A model generated the notes under the pieces. That model ran no database searches. It saw only the letters and a list, made by a program, of their open reading frames with translations, and was not told the origin of the DNA. A stretch of DNA of 64,000 nt from Branchinecta lynchi (lineage: Eukaryota > Arthropoda > Branchiopoda > Anostraca > Branchinectidae), in contig JAKZAP010000007.1 in NCBI GenBank assembly GCA_023053575.1, forward strand, positions 20,547,464-20,611,463, in the 5' to 3' direction. Below, one piece after another: positions 1-10,230 of the stretch. Made by a program: the position numbers and the translations under genes. The stretch's first letter is position 1; each line of letters starts with the position of its first letter.

Positions 1-179
1 ATAGGCTGCCCCTTCATGTAACCCGATCCGCGTCGACGAACCGGAAACCTGGAAGTGAGCCTAACCTTTTGAAGGCACTACTGAAGATAGTAGCTTCTTC
101 TCTCAATGACGCACTATTTATTTTAAAGTTTAACTGAAAATAAAAATCGTTTGTCCCCGCACTTCAAAATTGGGTGTTT

Positions 180-800
180 AACGTGTTTGTTGGTTCTCCT
201 TTCTTTATCGAATTTGCTAATTCATCCAACTTTTGTTCACTCCGCATCGATTTCACCGCATTCGGCCTGCCCCTTCGTAACTTCGGTGATTCAACCTGTT
301 TATTCGTTAGTGAATTCGGTAATTCACCGGACTTTTCCCTAGTCCGTATCTGTTCTGTCGCATTCGGTCAATCTGTTTCATAATTCGGTCGTTAATCATA
401 TTCATTTGGTTCTGATTCGTGACCGAATCCGATAATTCATCGAAATTTTGTTCAGTCCGCATCGATTTTGCGGCACTCGGTCCGTCCTTGCGTAAAGTCG
501 GTGATTTAACCTGTTTATTTGGTCTCATTCTTTACCAAATTCGGTCACATTCCGTCAGTCCATTTCAGAATTCGGTCACTAGTCAGATTCATTTGGTTCT
601 GATTCGTGACGGAATACGATAAGTCATCCAACTTTTGTTCAGTCCGCATCGATTTCGTCGCATTCGGTCCGTCCCTGCGTAAATTCGGTGATATAACCTT
701 TTTATTTGGTTTCATTCTCTACCGAATTCGGTCAGTCCATTTCATAATTAAATTCGGTGTGATTCATTTGGTTCTGATTCGTTACCGAATTCGGTAATTC
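180..800. repeat. Tandem repeat of about 190-210 bp, three degenerate copies
   Basis: The phrase TTTTGTTCAGTCCGCATCGA recurs near 230, 443 and 634 with the same surroundings (CATTCGGTCCGTCC, GATTCATTTGGTTCTGATTCG). This gives a period of roughly 190-210 bp. The block is unusually rich in TTCGG and its complement CCGAA. No coding capacity is credible; the short open frames are by-products of the repeat. Confidence 0.75.
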
Positions 801-1220
801 ACCGGATGTTTCTTTAGTCCGTTACTATTACTAGACTTGCCGAATTCGGTTATTTTAGGTGGTTCTAATCTAACAAGAATTTTATTCCATTACGATATTC
901 GGTTGTAATACCGCTCTCGATCTATTGCTTGTTTTTTTAGTTAGTTTTTAGGTATACTACGAATTCATTATTTGTTCTACCCAGTAACTGAGTTGAGTAA
1001 TTTAAGTGGCATTTATTCAGCTCTCGTTCTTTGCCATTTACGGTATCTTCAGCTGTTTGCTGTTCATTTTTTTACATCTTAGGATTGCAGTACTTCAGAA
1101 ATGACCTAAATATTGCCGAACACTAGCACAGAAACATGGTTGGTTATTTGGCGCTTTTGGTCAACAGCATGGTCCTCATATGTAGTTCTGCTTCTTCTCC
1201 GGCAGCATTTATTCGATAAT
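800..1220. other. Unassigned AT-rich sequence
   Basis: I see no gene, no clear repeat unit and no RNA gene here. The first 60 bases still carry CGAATTCGGT phrases of the neighbouring tandem repeat. Confidence 0.5.
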
Positions 1221-1227
1221 TCTGTCG

Positions 1228-1690
1228 TTCAAGTACCTTCGTTACTGGGCGCCAGATGTCGAAGATGTCCAGGTGGCGAATCTACAGGAAATTTGTCGGT
1301 GGCCGGCGGTATCGTGCCGGTGGCGCGGTGCCTTGCCGGTGGCGCGGTACCTTGCCGGTGGCGCGGTGCCTTGCCGGTGGCGCGGTGCCTTGCCGGTGCC
1401 GCGCCGAGTTGTACACCGGTGGCGGCGAGAGAGCAACCCCTCAGTTCGGCTTTCATGGGATAATGCAACCTCATGTTTATTTATACACTAGCAAGCCCTT
1501 CCAAAATGAGGCTCGAGTCCCTCCAAATCCTGGTTGTACACACCAAAGGCGAGAGCTGGCCTCGGAGCTGGCAACCCTTCAACGTAACCAGGGAGTAGCC
1601 ACGAAATTCACTACTGTTTCAATCTCTTGTAATCCAATATTTTCCTCAGGCTAGCCTTCACACACTCGACAGCTTCTGTAGGCTATCTCA
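1228..1690 (-). mobile_element. Possible solo LTR with primer-binding-site-like edge
   Basis: On the minus strand, ...CGACATCTGGCGCCCAGTAA at about 1,233-1,256 has the form of an LTR end (CA), two bases, then TGGCGCC, the usual start of a Ty3/Gypsy-type primer binding site. About 230 bp upstream on the same strand is GTATAAATAAAC (about 1,480), usable as an LTR TATA box. The interior carries a GC-rich minisatellite. I cannot see a second LTR, gag or pol, so this would be a solo or fragmentary LTR. The upper boundary is a guess. Confidence 0.25.
1297..1400. repeat. 19-bp GC-rich minisatellite
   Basis: Four near-perfect copies of GCCGGTGGCGCGGTGCCTT run head to tail from 1,316 to 1,391, with a degenerate copy before and a partial copy after. 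The single difference is GCGGTACC in the second copy. It stands out as a GC island in AT-rich surroundings. Open frames through it (AGGAVPCRW-type repeats) are repeat artefacts. Confidence 0.9.
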
Positions 1691-1935
1691 CTCTTAACCT
1701 CGGAGCCGAATTTTATTGAAATATTTCAACCCGTTCGTAGGTTATCGTGTTAAGAGACAGACGGACGAAAGAAAGAAATGTAGGATGTCATAGGTGAAAG
1801 TTGAGGCGTTTCTCCGTAGCAATTTATTCAGTTGGCCTTTTTTTTGTCAGGTTGTATAAACGGCGTTCCACGAAAGAATTAGACACGAAAACGTTAAAAG
1901 TAGCTACACAAAAGTACAAACAGAAACTAGTAACA

Positions 1936-2535
1936 TGCATGTCCAGACCGGATCCGAGAACTGGGGGGGGGGGGGCTAGAGGAGGCACCGGCATTCTCGT
2001 GAAACGCTTCCACATAAGCTAGAACGACGAAACTTGGCAGACATATAAGGTACTCTAACAGAATGACTTGAAAACAGTTCCTTCCCCGATCCGATGATAG
2101 TGGGGGAGTCGAGGGATGGGGAATCCGGACATGCACAACTTTGGAGCGGGGGATCGGTCGTGCATGAAACTTGGCAAGCGCCAATAACAAGTGTCTCAGA
2201 TCATCATTTTAAAAAACAAACAGGATCCGATAACTGAGAGGGGGGGGGGAGCTGCAAGGGGGCACCAAAAATCTTGTGACACGCTTAGAGATCTGGATGG
2301 AACTTGGAGGGAAGAACAAGCAGAAGCCATAGATACATTATTGACAAAAAAGGACCGGATCTTGTCACAGTGGGAGGAGTCGGAAGGGATTTCACGAAAT
2401 CCGGGTGATCACGAGTTAGGGTACTTCCAGATACGCTATGACCATGAAACTTGGCGGGTATGCTAGGGACTCTATCAGAACAGCTTAGAATAGTCCCTTC
2501 CCCGATCCGAGCATCATTGCGGGAGTGGAGGACAG
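1936..2535 (+). repeat. Modular repeat family A, four modules
   Basis: Four modules are marked by the core (G)ATGAAACTTGGCGGG near 2,022, 2,163, 2,298 and 2,445, so about 135-147 bp apart. Each has a GATCCG-CTGGGGG-AGCTG stretch upstream; the G run is 13 long at 1,963-1,975 and 10 long at 2,240-2,249. The same modules appear at 3.5-5.2, 7.1-7.9, 19.1-21.1 and 51.9-53.0 kb. Neither terminal hairpin is present, so this is a fragment. Confidence 0.85.
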
Positions 2536-2699
2536 GGGTGGCCCGAAGGGGGGGGGTGACTCACCCCCCCCCTGCCTTCCGTTAATTCTTATCAGTCGTT
2601 TATTTTGGCATTTCGCTAAGTTGTATCAGTCGTTTATTTTGGCCTCGCCGAGGTCCCGGGCATTCATTTTAATAAAAAATAACCCGAGTCGTTTAAAAA

Positions 2700-2941
2700 A
2701 AATTTAAATTTTGTCTCTGCACAGCTTCAGTCGTAAGCCAGTCCCCGAAGTAGTCGTTTAAACCAGGTCTTGTAACCCGATAGGTCGCAGACATGATTCC
2801 TCGGGGCAGCAATGCGGCTACCTGTTCTACTCCCACGGGATTTGGATCTGCCTAACTTCGGTCTTTCAGATTTTAGCCTGTCAAAATTCCTACCATGGCC
2901 CGACGGGCTTTTTGGAAATAAATTCATTCATTCATTCATTC
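2700..2941 (+). mobile_element. 3' end of a non-LTR retrotransposon, (TTCA)n tail
   Basis: The sequence ends in TGGCCCGACGGGCTTTTTGG, AAATAAA and then four TTCA repeats. The same layout (a GGC...GCC stem, an AATAAA-like signal, a short simple-repeat tail) closes other LINE pieces here at 11.1, 12.8, 16.7 and 30.8 kb. No reverse transcriptase is left. Identification rests on tail architecture only. Confidence 0.45.
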
Positions 2942-3537
2942 AATAGGTTAGTTGTTAAAGTGAAGTCTGACTGGTAACATTGAAATACCTTATAGACCAA
3001 AAGCAGAGACAAGGTTATGTGCATTGATTTTTGGTCATCTTTGGCTATAAGTGAAAAAAGAAGGAATACAATTTTTAAACAGAATGGAAAAGCCATTAGA
3101 AATCAAATGACAGGAGACCCGCGAAAGAAGTGTGCCAGAACAAATCAAAACATGTCAATTATAAAGAGAGGTTGAGGTAGGAACAACGCTTGAAAAGGAC
3201 AAGGAGGATTTTAATATACACCCGAAATTCGTTTCCCAGGACAGGAGGGGTTCCGCAGACGCTGGAATAGCTCATTCTAGTCGGGAGGTAAATTTTTGGC
3301 CTCTGTGCTAGCAGAGACTCTACTATCAAAATGTTTATTCCTTCAGCCAAAGCTGACTGCGAATCGTATGTATCACTGCTGACTGCGAATCATAGCACTA
3401 TCAAATATGGGAGGAGCAAGGTATTTACCGACTAGCTGGTACTTTTTCCGTCTTTTTTTGCGGAAAAACGGCTGATTTAAAGAAAACCAACCGTTTTTAT
3501 GAAAAATCGACTGTTTCCCCAAAAAATCGATTTTTAT
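2942..3537. other. Unassigned sequence with a foldback-family fragment
   Basis: Near 3,340 is ATTCCTTCAGCCAAAGCTGA, an edge also seen at 7.6, 10.1, 15.6 and 16.6 kb and belonging to a foldback family. The rest is AT-rich with no recognised content. Confidence 0.45.
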
Positions 3538-5190
3538 GGCACTTGCCCTTCGGCCAAGTGCCATATAGCGATCGCAATTTCTGTCCGTCCGTCGGTCTGT
3601 CGGTCTGTCGGTCTGTCGGTCTGTCGGTCTGTCGGTCTGTCCAGGTTTTGCTAGTTCGGGCACTTCCAGATAAGCTAGGACGATAAAACTTGGCAGGCAT
3701 ATCAGGGACCCCAAATGATTAAGTTGGAAATAGTCACTTCCCCGATCCGAGTACCGTGGGGGGAGTGGAGGGAGGGGGAATCCGGAATCTTGAGGTATTT
3801 TTAACTTTTGAACGGGTGATCGGATCTCGATGAAACTTGATATTTGGAACGAACTCATGCCTCAGACGACCCACTTAAAATCCGGACCGGATCCGGTGAC
3901 TTTTGGGGGGAGCTGGAGGCGGCAACCGGAAATCTTGGGAAACGCTATGAGTGGAGGGATCGAGATGAAACTTGGTGGGAAGACACCTAGCAAACACTAG
4001 ATACATGATTGACATAACCGAGCCGATTCGGGCACTGTGGGGGGAGTGGAGGGAGGGGGAATCCGGAATCTTGAGGTATTTATAACTTTTGAACGGGTGA
4101 TCGGATCTCGATGGAACTTGATATTTGGAAAGACCTCATGCCTCAGACGACCTACTTAAAATCCGGACCGGATCCGGTGACTTTTGGGGGGAGCTGGAGG
4201 GGGCAACCGGAAATCTTGGGAAACGCTATGAGTGGAGGGATCGAGATGAAACTTGGTGGGAAGACACCTAGCAAACACTAGATACATCATTGACATAACC
4301 GAGCCGATTCGGGTACTGTGGGGGGATTAGAGGGAGGGGGAATCCGGAATCTTGAGGTATTGTTAACTTTTGAACGGGTGATCGGATCTCGATGGAACTT
4401 GATATTTGGAACGGCCTCATGCCTCAGACGACCCACTTAAAATACGGACCGGATCCGGTGACTTTTGGGGGGAGCTGGAGGGGGCAACCGGAAATCTTGG
4501 GAAACGCTATGAGTGGAGGGATCGAGATGAAACTTGGTGTGAAGACACATAGCAAACACTAGATACATCATTGACATAACCGAGCCAATTCGGGCACTGT
4601 GGGGGAGTGGAGGGAGGGGGAATCCGGAATCTTGAGGTATTTATAACTTTTGAACGGGTGATCGGATCTCGATGGAACTTGATATTTGGAAAGGCCTCAC
4701 ACCTCAGACGACCCACTTAAAATCTGGACCGGATCCGGTGACTTTTGCGGGAGCTGGATGGGGCAACCGGAAATCTTGGGAAACGCTACGAGTGGAGGGG
4801 TCGAGATGAAACTTGGTGGGAAGACACCTAGCAAACACTAGATACATCATTGACGTGACCGAGCCGATTCGGGCACTGTCGGGGGAGTGGAGGGAGGGGG
4901 AATCCGGAATCTTTAGGTATTTATAACTTTTGAAGGGGACCGGATCTCGATGAAACTTGATATTTGGAAAGACCTCATGCCTCAGACGACCCACTTAAAA
5001 TCCGGATCGGATCCGGTGACTTCTGGGGGGAGCTGGAGGGGAGAACCGGAAATACTGGAAAACGCTATGAGTGGAGGGATCGAGATGAAACTTGGTGGGA
5101 AGACACCTAGCAAACACTAGATATACCATTGACATAACCGAGCCGTGCCTACTCGTAACAAGTGCCATATGAGCTCGTAGCTCTTGTTTT
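3538..5190 (+). repeat. Full-length family A element with a 280-bp higher-order repeat
   Basis: The left edge is a hairpin (CACTTGCCCTTCGGCCAAGTG, about 3,540-3,560). It is followed by a GTCTGTCG microsatellite (3,581-3,642) and one module with AAACTTGGCAGG. Five tandem 280-bp units follow, each made of two modules whose GATGAAACTTG cores alternate about 146 and 134 bp apart (3,831, 3,965, 4,111, 4,245 and so on). The right edge reads CAAGTGCCATATGAGCTCGT then AGCTCTTGTT. An inverted relative with both ends lies at 51.9-53.0 kb. No transposase is visible, so any mobility would depend on other copies. Confidence 0.85.
3581..3642. repeat. GTCTGTCG/GTCC microsatellite
   Basis: Tetranucleotide-phased run of GTCC and GTCGGTCT units inside the family A element, between the terminal hairpin and the first module. 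The same position in families B and C carries related GTCC/GTCT or GACGGACG runs. Confidence 0.9.
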
Positions 5191-5575
5191 ATGAAAAATC
5201 GCGAAAAATCTATTTTTTACCGGCTAGCCGACAACATCGGGGGAGGGGCGGGGTGCACCCCCCCCCCCCCATACGTGACGCCCCTGTATGCTAGTGTTAA
5301 AGCACATCTGAAGAGACTTCGTAAAATTCAGGACACTCATACAACTCGAAAATGATCTCTTTTATGTTTAAGATATTCTAAAAGCGAACTTCTTGTCTTC
5401 ATTTGCTGTGTATATAGCATCTTCTGTCGCGTAGAATCAAATTCTCCAAACCAGTTTTAAGTTGCAATTCTTTAGATGTAGCTCACTGTAGCTTTACCTG
5501 CTTTAGTTTTCGGCATGAAAGTACAGTGTGTAGAGTGACAAATAAAACGGTACACGGTACTTTCATTATGAAACA
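5191..5575. other. Unassigned, includes a C homopolymer
   Basis: A run of C at about 5,258-5,269 follows GGGGAGGGGCGGGGTG. The remainder is AT-rich with no recognised gene or repeat. Confidence 0.4.
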
Positions 5576-5679
5576 AAAGTACATCAAATGACCTGGAAAA
5601 AACGCAACTCAAGTCTCGTCGGCGAACCTGGCGTCTTTTTTTATATCTGTAAACTCCTGTCAGGCCAAGACCAAAAGTT

Positions 5680-6250
5680 CGTTACGTCCGTAAATCCGGA
5701 TTTTTTTTTTTTTAACGCACTGGCAAATCTGTTTTCCTCATTTCGTTTCTGAGGAAGTGTGTTCTGAACGTGAAAATTACTTTTTTTGCTATTAGTTTGG
5801 AGCAAATCTACTTTCTTTTCTATGGGCTTTATTTTGTCACTTTTTTTATGGACAGAGGCGTGATTTCATAGCTATTCTTAATTTTTCATTGGGATCGCAA
5901 AATGACGCCCTGCTCCTCAGCTTACGTCCATAAATCAGGATTTTTTTTACAGGAATTACTTTTTTGCTTTAATACGGAACAAATCTACTTTGTTTTCTGT
6001 GGCCACTATTTTTTCACTTTTTTCGACGGTCAGATTTGTTATTTCAAAGCTGTTTTTTCCTTTTAAATGGGATTGCAAAAAGACGCTCTCCTCCTCGGTG
6101 TTTCACAAAATTACGCCTGTGGCACATTTCATAGTAGCCTATTCTCTACTTAGAGGAACGGTGTGTCATTTACTTGGCGATGAGGCTTGGAACTTTTTAG
6201 ATTTGAAACACATTAAAGGCTGGCTAGAATCTTTCTAGACAAAGGCAGAT
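5680..6250 (+). repeat. Two degenerate copies of an approximately 185-bp unit
   Basis: ACGTCCGTAAATCCGGATTT (about 5,685) and ACGTCCATAAATCAGGATTT (about 5,925) open copies that each continue with AATTACTTTTTTGCT, GGAGCAAATCTACTTT, a TTTTCACTTTTTT tract and GGGATTGCAAAA-GACGC. An open frame at 5,990-6,238 runs through the second copy and is not convincing as a gene. Related inverted text occurs near 14.1-14.3 kb. Confidence 0.65.
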
Positions 6251-6433
6251 TAAAAAAAAATCGCCTGCGGCGCTTGCTTTAATTTGTCCCGGGTACAGGC
6301 GTTGAAAGCGTTCCTCTTTTGCGAAAGTTGAAATGTAAAGCTGAGGCTATGATGGTATGTATACACAAATTTTGATTACAAGAATAATTTCAGGTGATGC
6401 ATTGCAGCTAGTTTTACACCGGCTCTGTTATTT

Positions 6434-6943
6434 CGCTACACTGGAATGAAACTATCCTACGTCCAAATGGGCTCCGACTGAAACTATCCTATGTCCAAAA
6501 AATGAAAAAAATGGTTTAGTAGTCTATCTTGTACGAAATTGTGTGCTGAATCCGAATTTGCAGTCAGAATTGGCACCACGCCGCTAGATGTCTTCCAAAT
6601 CGTCTTTTTCTTTCTTTTCCTATGTTGCAAAGTTGCTTTTATCACGCCGTGAAACTATTCTGTGTCCTTATTTGGACTTGGGATTGTTTCAAGCAGTAGA
6701 TTTTGATGAGCTGAAGGACATAGGATAGTTTGTTTGGACTTAAGATATTGCCATTCTAAAGTATAATAAAATAATGTTAAAAACTTCAAATAGCTCTCCT
6801 GAAAAGTAGCTGTTTTGGACATAGGATAGTTTTAATCGGAGCACATTTGGAGGTAGGATAGTTTCAATCGCAGCGCATTTGGAGGTAGGATAGTTTCAAT
6901 CGGAGCCCATTTGGACGTAGGATAGTTTCATTCCACTGTAGCG
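6434..6943. mobile_element. Foldback (MITE-like) element, about 62-bp inverted ends, ATTT duplication
   Basis: The left end CGCTACACTGGAATGAAACT (6,434) and the reverse complement of the right end (to 6,943) match over about 62 bp with a couple of mismatches. Both contain two copies of AAACTATCCTA-GTCC. ATTT directly flanks both sides (6,430-6,433 and 6,944-6,947), consistent with a 4-bp target-site duplication. The right half carries an extra copy of the 40-bp internal unit GGAGGTAGGATAGTTTCAAT. No transposase frame is present, so it would be non-autonomous. Confidence 0.75.
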
Positions 6944-7064
6944 ATTTGTTGGTGGGGAATGTGCGCCATTGCAACATAGTCGCAACAGTTAATTTTTGTT
7001 GGTACCTGCAAGTCGTATATTACGATCCATGAGTCGTTGAAATGAGGGATCTCACCCCCCCTGG

Positions 7065-7400
7065 CCTGAGTGCTTCGGGCCACCCCTGGTGGAGGAACGG
7101 GGAATCCGGAATCTAGTGATATGCATAACTTTAGAACGGGTGATTGGACGTGCATGAAACTTGACAAGTGTCAGGAAGAAGTGTCTCAGATGTTCAGTTC
7201 CAAGTCAGAGTCGGATCTGATAACTGGGGGGGGAGCTGAGGGGGGGCACAAGAAATATTGTGGAACACTTAGACTTGAGAGATCGGAATGGGACTTGGTT
7301 GGACTTGGTCTCACAAGTTTACTTGTGTAAACCCTAGATACATTATTGACAAAATAGGACCGGATCGTGTCACAGTGGGGGGAATTGGAGAGGGTTTCCG
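7065..7400 (+). repeat. Family A modules, left part of an interrupted element
   Basis: Modules with GCATGAAACTTGACAAG (about 7,153) and GGGACTTGG (about 7,290) have the usual GATAACTGGGGGGGGAGCTG between them. The family continues after 7,627, so the foldback insertion at 7,406-7,626 splits one element. Confidence 0.75.
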
Positions 7401-7405
7401 GAATT

Positions 7406-7626
7406 TTTATTCAAACAATGTTTGCAACGGATACGTCAGCTATGATTTTTCATCAGCGATATTTCGGCCCTTCTTGGCAAGGGTCCTCGTCAGGCTGTCA
7501 ATCTTCTGGTTCAACTTCGGGGAAGGAAACAAACCTCGCATATGATGAAAAATCATAGCTGACGTATCCGTTGCAAACATTGTTTGAATAAATGTTTCAA
7601 AGTCAGCTTGGGCTCAAAGAATATTT
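7406..7626. mobile_element. Foldback insertion with 12-bp target-site duplication
   Basis: An inverted repeat of about 46-50 bp (left arm about 7,406-7,454, right arm about 7,544-7,590) is identical across most of its length and encloses TATTTCGGCCCTTCTTGGCA. The insertion interrupts a family A module. GTTTCCGGAATT stands on both sides (7,394-7,405 and 7,627-7,638), a 12-bp direct duplication of the target. The segment after the right arm (GTCAGCTTGGGCTCAAAGAA) is shared, diverged, with copies at 10.1, 15.6 and 16.6 kb. Confidence 0.8.
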
Positions 7627-7890
7627 GTTTCCGGAATTCCCGTGATTGCGAGTTAAGGTACTTCTAGATGTGCTACGACGACGAAACTGGCACGCATGTT
7701 AAGGACCCGGTCAGACTGACTTGGAACTAGTCCCCATCCCGACTCGGTCATCGTGGAGGAAGTGAAGGGATGGGGAATTCAAAATCTTGCGACATTCGTA
7801 GCTTTGGAGCGGGCGAAACTGCAAACCGTATCTGACAAACATACTAACTGTTCTTACAAGTGCCATACAAGCTTTCAGCTCTTGTTGAAC
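7627..7890 (+). repeat. Family A modules, right part with terminus
   Basis: Continues the module broken at 7,405 (CCCGTGATTGCGAGTTAAGG resembles GGGTGATCACGAGTTAGGG at 2.4 kb). It ends with ACAAGTGCCATACAAGCTTT, CAGCTCTTGTT, the same terminus as at 5.17 and 19.07 kb. Confidence 0.75.
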
Positions 7891-8777
7891 TTGGTTTACA
7901 ATTCTAAGTTGTTTTTTCGCGAATTTTGAAAATTTGCGCATAATTATTAAACTGAGATGTTGAAACTGACTTTCCGCTTCCGTTTGTCGTTTCAAGAACG
8001 ACAAATGAAACGGCAGCTCAACCGAGCAAACAAAATGCCTTATTTTCGGCATTTCAACTATTCTAAAGAAAACGCTTATAGTAACACGACGTCAGTGCTA
8101 GCCAACAGTCACTGCTACTGAGGGAATAACCCTACGGAAATTTTGTCATTTTCAGGTGTCGTGTATTCCTGCTTACCTTGCTACAGCAAAGATAAACTTA
8201 TTAATTTATTTAAGTTTCATAACTTCTCAACACAGATCAAACGACAAATAATGCCGTAAAATATCACAAAAAAAGAAAAAGGAATCACAGGCATGCGCCG
8301 TAAAATCACAAAAGTGATCGTGCACAAAGAAATCACAAAACATCAAACTCAAATGGGCTCAAGAGCCGCAGCAGATGGTTCGGCGAGAATCACAATAATG
8401 AAACAAGCAAACAAAAAGCTACGAAAGCAAATGCTAAAAAGCAAAACAATACTTTTCCGTATCACATTCGTGGCAAACGGGCACGAAACTTCAGGGAAGC
8501 AAACGAAGCACAAAAATGAAAGATATCACAAGGACTCGCGTAAACATCCTTCTAACGACAAAACTGCCGTAAGAAATCACAAAACATTGGAAGCAAAAGC
8601 ACAAAAAAGCACAGACATGCAGGTTCTAGCTTCGCAAAAGACGTCAGCTCACTTCAAAGCAAAGTAGTTAAGCGGGAGACTTGCTTCAGCTGGAAATAAG
8701 TTTGAAAAAAATAAATATTGGCAAAGTTTAAAGAGAACGAAACACAGATAACTCGTCGCAGAAACCAATTCCAATGA
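7891..8777. other. Unassigned; A-rich stretch with repeated ATCACAAA
   Basis: From about 8,255 to 8,650 the plus strand is A-rich and repeats ATCACAAAA-like words at irregular spacing. A 124-codon open frame (8,293-8,667) is Lys/Thr/His-rich because of this composition; it matches no family I recognise and I do not call it a gene. Confidence 0.4.
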
Positions 8778-9062
8778 ACTGCCAGAAGCAACTTAACGTT
8801 TACATAAGGATGCGCAGATTTAACAGATTTAAGATAACACACTATATGTTGACGATACAGAATGTTTCCCGTTACGGCCTTATCCGGGTCATTTTTTTCG
8901 CTGAAAGTAACCTTGCAAATCACGTTTAGTGTTCTGTTTTCCAGAAAAGTAACAACTTCAAAGCTCATCACACAATTTATCTATAACGTCAACAGATTGT
9001 GTGTTATCTCATTTATCTGAGGTCTTAAATCCTTATGTAAACGTTATGAAATTTCTGGCAGT
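8778..9062. mobile_element. Foldback element with approximately 80-bp imperfect inverted ends
   Basis: Left end ACTGCCAGAAGCAACTTAAC and the reverse complement of the right end (ACTGCCAGAAATTTCATAAC) both run on through CGTTTACATAAGGAT and GATAACACAC. This gives about 80 bp of imperfect inverted repeat around a 285-bp element. Related single arms (TTATGAAACTTCTGACAGTG) sit at about 10,565-10,590 and 15,870-15,897. No coding capacity. Confidence 0.65.
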
Positions 9063-9640
9063 GTAAGTCCCAAAATCGTATTGATTTCTGTCGTGTTACT
9101 TTTCTATCTGTCCAAAGAAAGGGCGAGAAGAAAGCGCACGATCTAGTGGCTATCGTGGAAACTACTTCACCAATATAATGCTAGTGGAAGGCCGTTGCGA
9201 ACAATAATTTGGTCCAGAACTTACGTATTCACAAGGGCCTTTCCGCTACCTACCCTTTCAGGGAGCGAAATCCTCCCCCCTCTAATAGTATCACTCCCTG
9301 CCACTTCCTAGGGTGTCGAAAACGATTAAGCGCTTCAACGACGAAAGTCCGAAAGTCACTGGCAATCGTAAGTTGTCGGAAGCCATACGCCATGTTTTGC
9401 AATTTTCAGCCAATAGAGCACGCCGGCCCGGGTCTTGACGAGCACAGTTATAATGGCCCTACCATTGCTAGTGGGGTTCCCGCTTCCATTTAAAAGTCAG
9501 TTTTCTATCTGTCCGAAACGGAGTGAGCATAGCACCATCTAGCTGTACCGTAGATATGTACACAATTTAGAGGGTTAACCGAGAAAACGGCCTAAGTGGG
9601 TAATAATACCGCCGAGAAATAAAGGAGTTGGATCGTAAGC
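9063..9640. other. Unassigned sequence
   Basis: No gene or recognised repeat. A 94-codon open frame at 9,209-9,493 has no recognisable domain. Confidence 0.4.
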
Positions 9641-9745
9641 ATTCTAGCAGTTGCAACGGTTAAACCCCCCGCACCAAGACACAAGGTGAAGCCACGACTC
9701 GATCCGACCGCTAGGCCATCTAGTGGCGCGGTTCGGAAGCACCCG
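9640..9745 (-). mobile_element. Possible tRNA-type SINE fragment
   Basis: The minus strand reads TGGCCTAGCGGTCGGATCGA, then GTCGTGGCTTCACCTTGTGT, then CTTGGTGCGGGGGGTTTAAC. The first part resembles a pol III A box next to a B-box-like GGATCGAGTC, and the CTTGTGTC-TTGG body is typical of several tRNA-derived SINEs. The A and B boxes are too close for a functional tRNA. Low confidence. Confidence 0.3.
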
Positions 9746-10100
9746 ACATGGGGAGGCTGGGATCATAGTTCGACCGTGGATCTAACAAAATGTTTCTTTT
9801 TAGCAGGTATATAGAAAACGTGTAGAAAAATCAAACTAATTAATAGCTTTATCGATTTATTTTAGTACTTTACTTTCTGGTTTGTCTTGTTAATTCCCGC
9901 AAGTATAACATATACCGTGAAGATTCCGAAGAAAAGAAAGGTAACAGTGTGTTCGTAAGAACCTGACCCACCGAGAGATAATGGTGTCTCCCACCTTCTC
10001 CAATCTCGTCTAACATGAAATCTAGTTGAAGGCCTTTGCAAACAGCTATGAAGAAACTATTACTGACCTTTGATAGTGCTGAAGAAATAATGCAATAGGT
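9746..10100. other. Unassigned sequence
   Basis: Nothing recognised. It lies downstream of the CPEB stop codon and could belong to the gene's 3' flank. Confidence 0.4.
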
Positions 10101-10160
10101 AAGTATTCCTTCAGCCCAAAGTGACTGCGAATCATGGGCGATGGGCGCTAAATTACATTT

Positions 10161-10225
10161 TTTTTTTATTTATTTATTTATTTATGACCCGCTTTTTGCG
10201 TAACAGCGGAGTATGAATAAAATAC
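10161..10225 (-). mobile_element. LINE 3' tail, (ATAA)n, minus strand
   Basis: On the minus strand: CTCCGCTGTTACGCAAAAAG, CGGGTCAT and then an AAATAAATAAAT tail. Near-identical tails lie at 39.27-39.34 kb and, diverged, at 35.43-35.48 kb, marking one retrotransposon family. Confidence 0.6.
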
Positions 10226-10230
10226 AGAAG

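Noticed and set aside
1113..1654. Overlapping frames at the 19-bp minisatellite
   Set aside because: Open in several frames on both strands because the unit lacks stops.
3373..3858. 161-codon minus-strand frame with TDRPTDRQTDRPTD repeats
   Set aside because: It translates the GTCTGTCG microsatellite and family A repeat; the same frame is broken in other copies.
8293..8667. 124-codon Lys-rich frame
   Set aside because: Explained by A-rich ATCACAAA repetition; no domain, no codon pattern suggesting selection.
9640..9745. Functional tRNA gene
   Set aside because: A- and B-box-like words are about 10 bp apart and no cloverleaf can be drawn; at most a SINE fragment.
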